A stretch of 64,000 bases of DNA from Epiperipatus broadwayi (Eukaryota; Onychophora; Udeonychophora; Euonychophora; Peripatidae), in assembly GCA_028023455.1 (NCBI GenBank), contig JAQFVV010000036.1, forward strand, positions 7,811,576-7,875,575, read 5' to 3'. Under the pieces are notes generated by a model. It was not told the DNA's origin and did no database searches. It saw only the letters and a list, made by a program, of their open reading frames with translations. This document shows positions 59,863-64,000 of the stretch, one piece after another. How positions within the stretch are numbered: position 1 is the stretch's first letter; each line of letters opens with the position of its first letter. Made by a program: the position numbers and the translations under genes.

Positions 59863-60934
59863 TTATATTATCAATGGCTCGATGATTATATTGTGCCTTA
59901 ATGAGTTCATTTCTATAAATTTCAATGTTGCTTCTTTTGTCATCTTCAAAACTACACAAACCATTATTCCTATGTAAAAATGATTTGAGGCCAGCAAATT
60001 TATGTATATCTGGTGTATTTGATAAGTAATGTATATGGCCTCTAATGTTAATAGGCTTAATGTTCATTTTATAATAAAAGCGATCTGCCTCAATCATTAC
60101 TTGTAGGTCCAAATATTTAATACTGTTTGATGCTTCTTCCTGACTTACATTTATGTTAAGGCCTGATGCTGTTATAAGGTCAGCTTTAATATCCTCCATG
60201 GTTTCCTCTGGAGCGGCTATAAAGATATCATCCACATACCTAGCATATAGAACTAATCCATTGTTCATATATCTAAGCACAATAATCCGTTCGTATGCGT
60301 TCATCATAAGGCTGGCAATGATACCACTCATCGGGAGACCCATTGGCAACCGTTGAGCATATGATACCATTCATTATTGAAAACTGCATAAATATTTCGG
60401 TTCATCCATTCCAGCAAAGCAATGACAAACTTAACCCGCTCAAGGTCCATTCCATAATTAATAAGTATTTCTCTTACCACAATGATCAATTTGGGTCTAT
60501 CAATTGATTTAAAAAGCTCTGCTACATCAAGTACAGTCATCCCTGTATGTTGCTCTGGATGTACACTTCAATTTCTCAACAAAATCAAACGATGATTTGA
60601 CAGCATACTCTCCATATCCAGTAGTTTGGGTGATCCACTTATTTATGATCTTGGCTGCTTTATAGTAGTGTACTCCGCCAAAGTCGATCCTCAACCTTAA
60701 AGGCACGCCTTCTTTATGGATTTTGGCGTTTGCAAATATTCTTGGGGGAGTAGTGGCCGAAGGATACATTTGCAAGTATTCTGCCTTAGTAAATGCTTTG
60801 AATGTGTGCGGCCTAAGCACAAACGATATGAATTTATCTTTGTTTAACTTGAAGTTAATCTCAGGCACTTTTTGGAATTTTAGTTTGTCAATTTGTTGAA
60901 TTTTATACCTATAATCCAGTGTCCATAACAACAA
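59810..60934 (-). pseudogene. Reverse transcriptase of PLE3
   Basis: Three overlapping open pieces form the domain. 60527-60934 has PPRIFANAKIHKEGVPLRLR, IDFGGVHYYKAAKIINKWIT; 60328-60540 has LDVAELFKSIDRPKLIIVVR (first catalytic region) and a MLNG block; 59810-60370 has LPMGLPMSGIIASLMMNAYE, LYARYVDDIFIAAPEETMED with YVDD at 60227-60238, KYLDLQVMIEADRFY and INIRGHIHYLSNTPDIHKFA. The order is that of Penelope RTs. Two frameshifts (near 60535 and 60365) separate the pieces. The catalytic motif is intact. Confidence 0.9.
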
Positions 60935-61430
60935 ATCTATTACCTTTATCTTATTTCATCACTGTAATATTCTGTTGGCTCATAAACCTTTGTGTTGTTG
61001 CTATCCTGTCTCTCCACTGATCTCTCTGTGGCTGTATAGTTTTAAATCACAAACCTCTTGCAATTGTTGCTATATAAGCATCCTTAAGAGGGTTCTTTTC
61101 CAATCCAGCTTCAGCATCAGCAACCAGCTCCATTTTAGGGTACTTCCATCCTTACCCAGTAAATCTAGGTCCTTTATTCAGAACTGTTTTAACTCCATCT
61201 GGGATCTGCGATGTTGATAACAAAGTCTAGAGTTTTAGTAAATTATCCCAAGACTGATCGAGATGAGGTTGTTGAAACCTCGAATCTAATCTCACCCCAG
61301 TTCTTTTACCAATGCTCCAAAACTTACTACGCTACAGATGACATTTATGCTCAATCACGTGCCGGAAGTAGCACATCAGTAAAAATGAGGCTATGGGAAA
61401 TTGACATATTTCAAAGTATAGCTATATAGA
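60935..61430 (-). pseudogene. N-terminal region of PLE3
   Basis: The minus strand gives IPDGVKTVLNKGPRF (near 61160-61210) and KMELVADAEAGLEKNPLKDA (near 61080-61135), similar to PLE1 and PLE5. Penelope proteins share an N-terminal GP.F-type block ahead of the RT. Farther upstream, to about 61430, the reading is weaker. No start codon can be chosen. The plus-strand open frame at 61211-61429 is judged the complement of this region. Confidence 0.65.
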
Positions 61431-62885
61431 TGTAGCTTGACCAACATTATTAAATTTGGATTGTGATTCATGATAACTAAATACTAATAGTTAACTAATT
61501 AATAATGAGCAAAATTGAGACACTAAGCAGAAGTTAAAATTTAAATAAATTTAATAAAAGCCAAAATTTAAATGATGAAATAAATAAAATTACAATAAGA
61601 TTACACAAATTGTGTCACTTGCTGATGATGATTCTAGGGGATACAAGCAGTTCCGCTTTACATATTTAGTGTTTTATATCACTCGCAGGTGATGTTGGTT
61701 TACAGGTTACAACTATTTCATTTCATTTTGCTTGTTATATATATCACTCGCAGGTGATAAATTCTACATAGTATAAGTTGGGTTTTCACAAGTCTTACAA
61801 TTATGATATTACAAATTGATTTAATTTGCTCGTGATAGTCTATGCCTAATTTATGCTATATATTTGGATTTAGATTTGCTTTAGGCAGCTAGTAAAAGGG
61901 ATTATCATTATTCTCTATACAGCTTATATGCCTAGATGCTAGATTACTATTCATTCCTTTAGCAAATTAAAGAATATAACAGTTTTATTATTATTAAGAA
62001 CTATGTCCTAAATATTATTATTCCCACCCAGCATATTTATGGATGTCAGCCTATTCTGACTCTAAGCGCCAACCTATGTGGCTTTTCAGATTCTAGTGAT
62101 TGTTCGCTCATGTAGCAGCTTCTTTGGGGGACCAGGGTTTATAAAGCTCTGTATGTTTCACACTTTACCCCAGCTTATTCATCATAATATGAACATGTAA
62201 CAGTATAGCAATTTGACACTTTAAAACTTAAATCCAAACTCAAAACATCTGATATTTTTCTATTTATGTCATTTTTTTTCTTTTCCAGAAAGTTCTAATC
62301 TCAAGAATCTTAGATATTTTTCTGTATCCTAGTATGTGGGTATCCGAGGTCCGGCTTCTTTTAAAAAAAAACCTTTTAGCACCTTTTCTCTTTTGTCAAA
62401 CAAACTTTTGTCAAACATTTTTTGGAAATATCATAGAACTATGCCTTCATTAAAAGCATTCGCCAATAACAATCTATTTAGTTTATTTTTTGTTTTTATT
62501 TTCATTAACATATTTTCTTTATTTTTTTATTTTTTCAAAAATTAAAATATGGCATTTAGACATTAAAATAACACATCTAATATAGGCTTTCTAACCGATT
62601 TCTCCCTTTTGCTCATCTATAGAATAATACATACACACGTGTTTCATTAATATAAGTGAGCACAACCCCTTCTTATGCCCATTTTAACTATTTAATTATT
62701 TTAAGAATACAAAAATCAAATATATACAACATATAGTTAGTACTAAGCGTTTGAATACAAAATCTTTTTCTTTGGAACAGGGTTTAATCCCAGCCCTGTT
62801 ACAATACTTTAATCAATATATATATGTGCTCTTCGCACAGTTAATGAAGCTATTAAACATGAGTAAAATTATCAAAAGTTACCAC
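61431..62885. other. AT-rich stretch, no gene; contains a duplicated hairpin motif
   Basis: No supported gene. The 18-base motif ATATCACTCGCAGGTGAT occurs exactly twice, at 61676-61693 and 61741-61758; within it ATCAC and GTGAT pair around TCGCAG. Other open frames are short and T-rich. Confidence 0.5.
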
Positions 62886-62925
62886 CAAGTGCTTTCAGGA
62901 CAGTTTATAGTCCCATATTCATGCC
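62886..62925 (-). other. Hammerhead-like core motif in PLE4 3' region
   Basis: On the minus strand: CATGAATATGGGAC, loop TATAAACT, GTCC, T, GAAAGCACTTGG. Stem II GGAC/GTCC differs in sequence from the PLE1 and PLE3 stems yet still pairs. Position 3 is A and position 8 is U. Stem III is weak in this copy. Confidence 0.4.
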
Positions 62926-62959
62926 TACTTGTGTTTAGTTGAGAACTGTAATATTAGTG

Positions 62960-63544
62960 CAAATTTATTTAAATTCATATGAAGATGTGGTGAGTAGAAA
63001 GGCATGGCCAGTGGCTCTCATGCTCAATGAAAATTGAATTGCCTTCAAGCTTTGTTTTAGTTCTGTTGTAGAGATGTCTATGTTGAGCTACTCTGGTTGC
63101 AATGTTGGTTTTAGTTTCTCCATAATAGGTTGCCATGCAATTTTTTGGGGGCAGGTTATTTCGTATACAACTTGAGGGGTGAGTTCATGTTTGATCCTGT
63201 CTTGGGCTGATTATTGCAATGTTGGTTTTAATTTCTCCATAATAGGTTGCCATGCAATTTTTTGGGGGGCAGGTGATTTCGTATACAACTTGAGGGGTGA
63301 ATTCATTTTTGATCCTGTCTTTGGTGTTATTAATAAGTCTATTGGTGTTAGGAGGTGAACGGAAAGTGACTTCAAAGTTACTTGATAGTTTATTATTATG
63401 GCTTTTAGCTGTTGAATGGATGTATGGAATTAGGATTCTCGGTTTGCTTTCTTTTTTGTAATTATGGTTTATTTTATAAAAGAATTTATTAACTTTTCTG
63501 TTGATGGATGATTGAGTGTGTTCTATTTTTTTTAAATTTGTCAT
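62960..63544 (-). pseudogene. Linker and GIY-YIG endonuclease of PLE4
   Basis: 63185-63544 is open: NRKVNKFFYKINHNYKKESK, PRILIPYIHSTAKSHNNKL, SPPNTNRLINNT, then VVYEITCPPKNCMATYYGEI, the GIY-YIG start with its C..C pair. The same endonuclease start recurs downstream because of a 117-bp duplication. Below 63097, shifted frames give HLYNRTKTKLEGNSIFIEHE, the segment before the His/Cys part. The LIPYIHS block also occurs in PLE1 near 16760. Confidence 0.8.
63097..63330. repeat. 117-bp tandem duplication inside PLE4
   Basis: Units 63097-63213 and 63214-63330 both hold TTGCAATGTTGGTTTTA, CTCCATAATAGGTTGCCATG and TTTCGTATACAACTTGAGGG. They differ by a few substitutions and one G in a run. Confidence 0.9.
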
Positions 63545-64000
63545 ATAATTAATAAGATTATTTCTTTTGTCTGCCTCATAGTTGCATAAATTAAACCCTG
63601 AATGAAGAGAGGGCTGCGAGTTTGTGGGAGCGAGGTGCGTAAGAATTAGGATGTGTCAGACTCCGTACTTCCAAAGGTTTAACTACCGTTCGATTGTCCA
63701 GCCTATCTATATTTTTACTGACACATATGTCAAGGTTTTTAACCTGATTATCTTGGTTTTCCCAAGTTGTAGTGAAAATAAGCTTTGTTTTATTCTGGAG
63801 GCTGTTGTGGAGATTAGTAATGATGTCTTCTGTTTAACTACCATTCGGTAGTCCAGCCTATCTATATTTTTTACTGATACGTGTCAAAGTATTTAACCTG
63901 ATTATCTTGGTTTTCCCAAGTTGTAGTGAAAATAAGCTTTGTTTTATTCTGGAGACTGTTGTGGAGATTAGTAATGATGTCTTCTGAGGCTGTAATAAAT
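63545..64000 (-). pseudogene. RT thumb of PLE4 with internal duplication
   Basis: The minus strand reads IITNLHNSLQNKTKLIFTTT, WENQDNQVK.LDI, VVKPLEVRSLTHPNSYAPRS and HKLAALSSF, paralleling PLE1 16900-17170. The stretch is present twice owing to a 155-bp tandem duplication. The catalytic box would lie just beyond 64000. Confidence 0.75.
63677..63986. repeat. 155-bp tandem duplication inside PLE4
   Basis: Units start GTTTAACTACCGTTCG and GTTTAACTACCATTCG at 63677 and 63832, and both end GTAATGATGTCTTCT. They differ by a few substitutions and small indels near ACTGACACATATGTC. Confidence 0.9.

Larger units (their letters stand above)
59054..61430 (-). mobile_element. PLE3, best preserved Penelope-like element
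   Basis: Read from about 61430 to 59054, it contains the N-terminal region, RT, linker, GIY-YIG endonuclease and 3' untranslated region, with few frameshifts. It is a different Penelope family from PLE1/PLE2, as protein identity in shared blocks is only moderate. It ends in the palindrome described at 58615-59466. RT and endonuclease active-site residues are largely intact, so this copy is younger than the others. Confidence 0.9.
62886..64000 (-). mobile_element. PLE4, Penelope-like element, truncated by the window end
   Basis: The minus strand from 64000 downward carries part of the RT thumb, the linker, the GIY-YIG start and the endonuclease C-terminal segment, then a 3' untranslated region with the conserved hammerhead-like motif. 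The rest of the RT lies beyond 64000. The protein pattern is closer to PLE1 than to PLE3 (VKPLEVRSLTHPNSYAP). Two internal tandem duplications break the frame. Confidence 0.8.

Noticed and set aside
60153-60356. Plus-strand 67-codon open frame
   Set aside because: It is the complement of the PLE3 RT around YVDD.
61211-61429. A plus-strand 72-codon open frame that looks protein-like
   Set aside because: The opposite strand continues the PLE3 N-terminal region (PDGVKTVLNKGPRF and upstream), which explains the open frame as its complement.
61931-61945. GCCTAGATGCTAGAT, identical to a word in the E1-type terminus at 26313
   Set aside because: Similarity does not extend beyond about 15 bases, so it is not taken as another copy.

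Overview
The window is a strongly AT-rich stretch of eukaryotic DNA made almost entirely of decayed transposable elements. There is no operon structure, no ribosome binding sites, no rRNA or tRNA gene I can support, and no complete host gene. The retroelements (Penelope-like elements with a GIY-YIG endonuclease, apurinic-endonuclease LINEs, a CR1/Jockey-type LINE, an LTR-type Gag remnant) and one Merlin-type DNA transposase fit an invertebrate animal genome. I cannot name the species. Every recognisable protein relic carries frameshifts or stops.

Layout. 1-7270 holds three LINE relics in a row, all on the minus strand: LINE A (cut by the window start), LINE B (ORF1, endonuclease, reverse transcriptase, C-terminal tail) and LINE C (CR1/Jockey-like). 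7276-12815 is a long non-coding repeat, D1, with internal tandem copies, split by a 3.15-kb insertion, E1 (8534-11684). A second copy, D2, lies at 49410-50943. 16085-19960 is a cluster of two head-to-tail Penelope-like elements (PLE1, PLE2) capped by an inverted 3' end. 19960-26360 is AT-rich with a few coding-like islands of unknown origin, and ends in an inverted copy of the E1 terminus. 26783-28236 holds a triplicated T-rich repeat and a Merlin transposase relic. 30170-32600 is a Gag-like relic with a lysine/glutamate-rich coiled-coil part.

32600-40800 is mostly featureless AT-rich DNA with short tandem repeats. 40830-44900 is another LINE of the LINE A/B family. 45658-46908 is a five-unit, about 250-bp satellite. 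47357-48680 is a hairpin element beside a dead Penelope relic (PLE5). 51640-52700 is a third member of the LINE A/B family. 54571-55137 is a fresh 283-bp tandem duplication. 58615-61430 is the best preserved Penelope element (PLE3), ending in an almost perfect 413-bp-arm palindrome. 62886-64000 is PLE4, damaged by two internal duplications and cut by the window end.

Two patterns stand out. The 3' regions of at least four Penelope copies share a small conserved fold resembling a hammerhead ribozyme core (U-G-A-N-N-A, stem II, GAAA, stem III), but with the C3-G8 pair replaced by A-U or U-A. In addition, every autonomous element relic longer than a few hundred bases lies on the minus strand.
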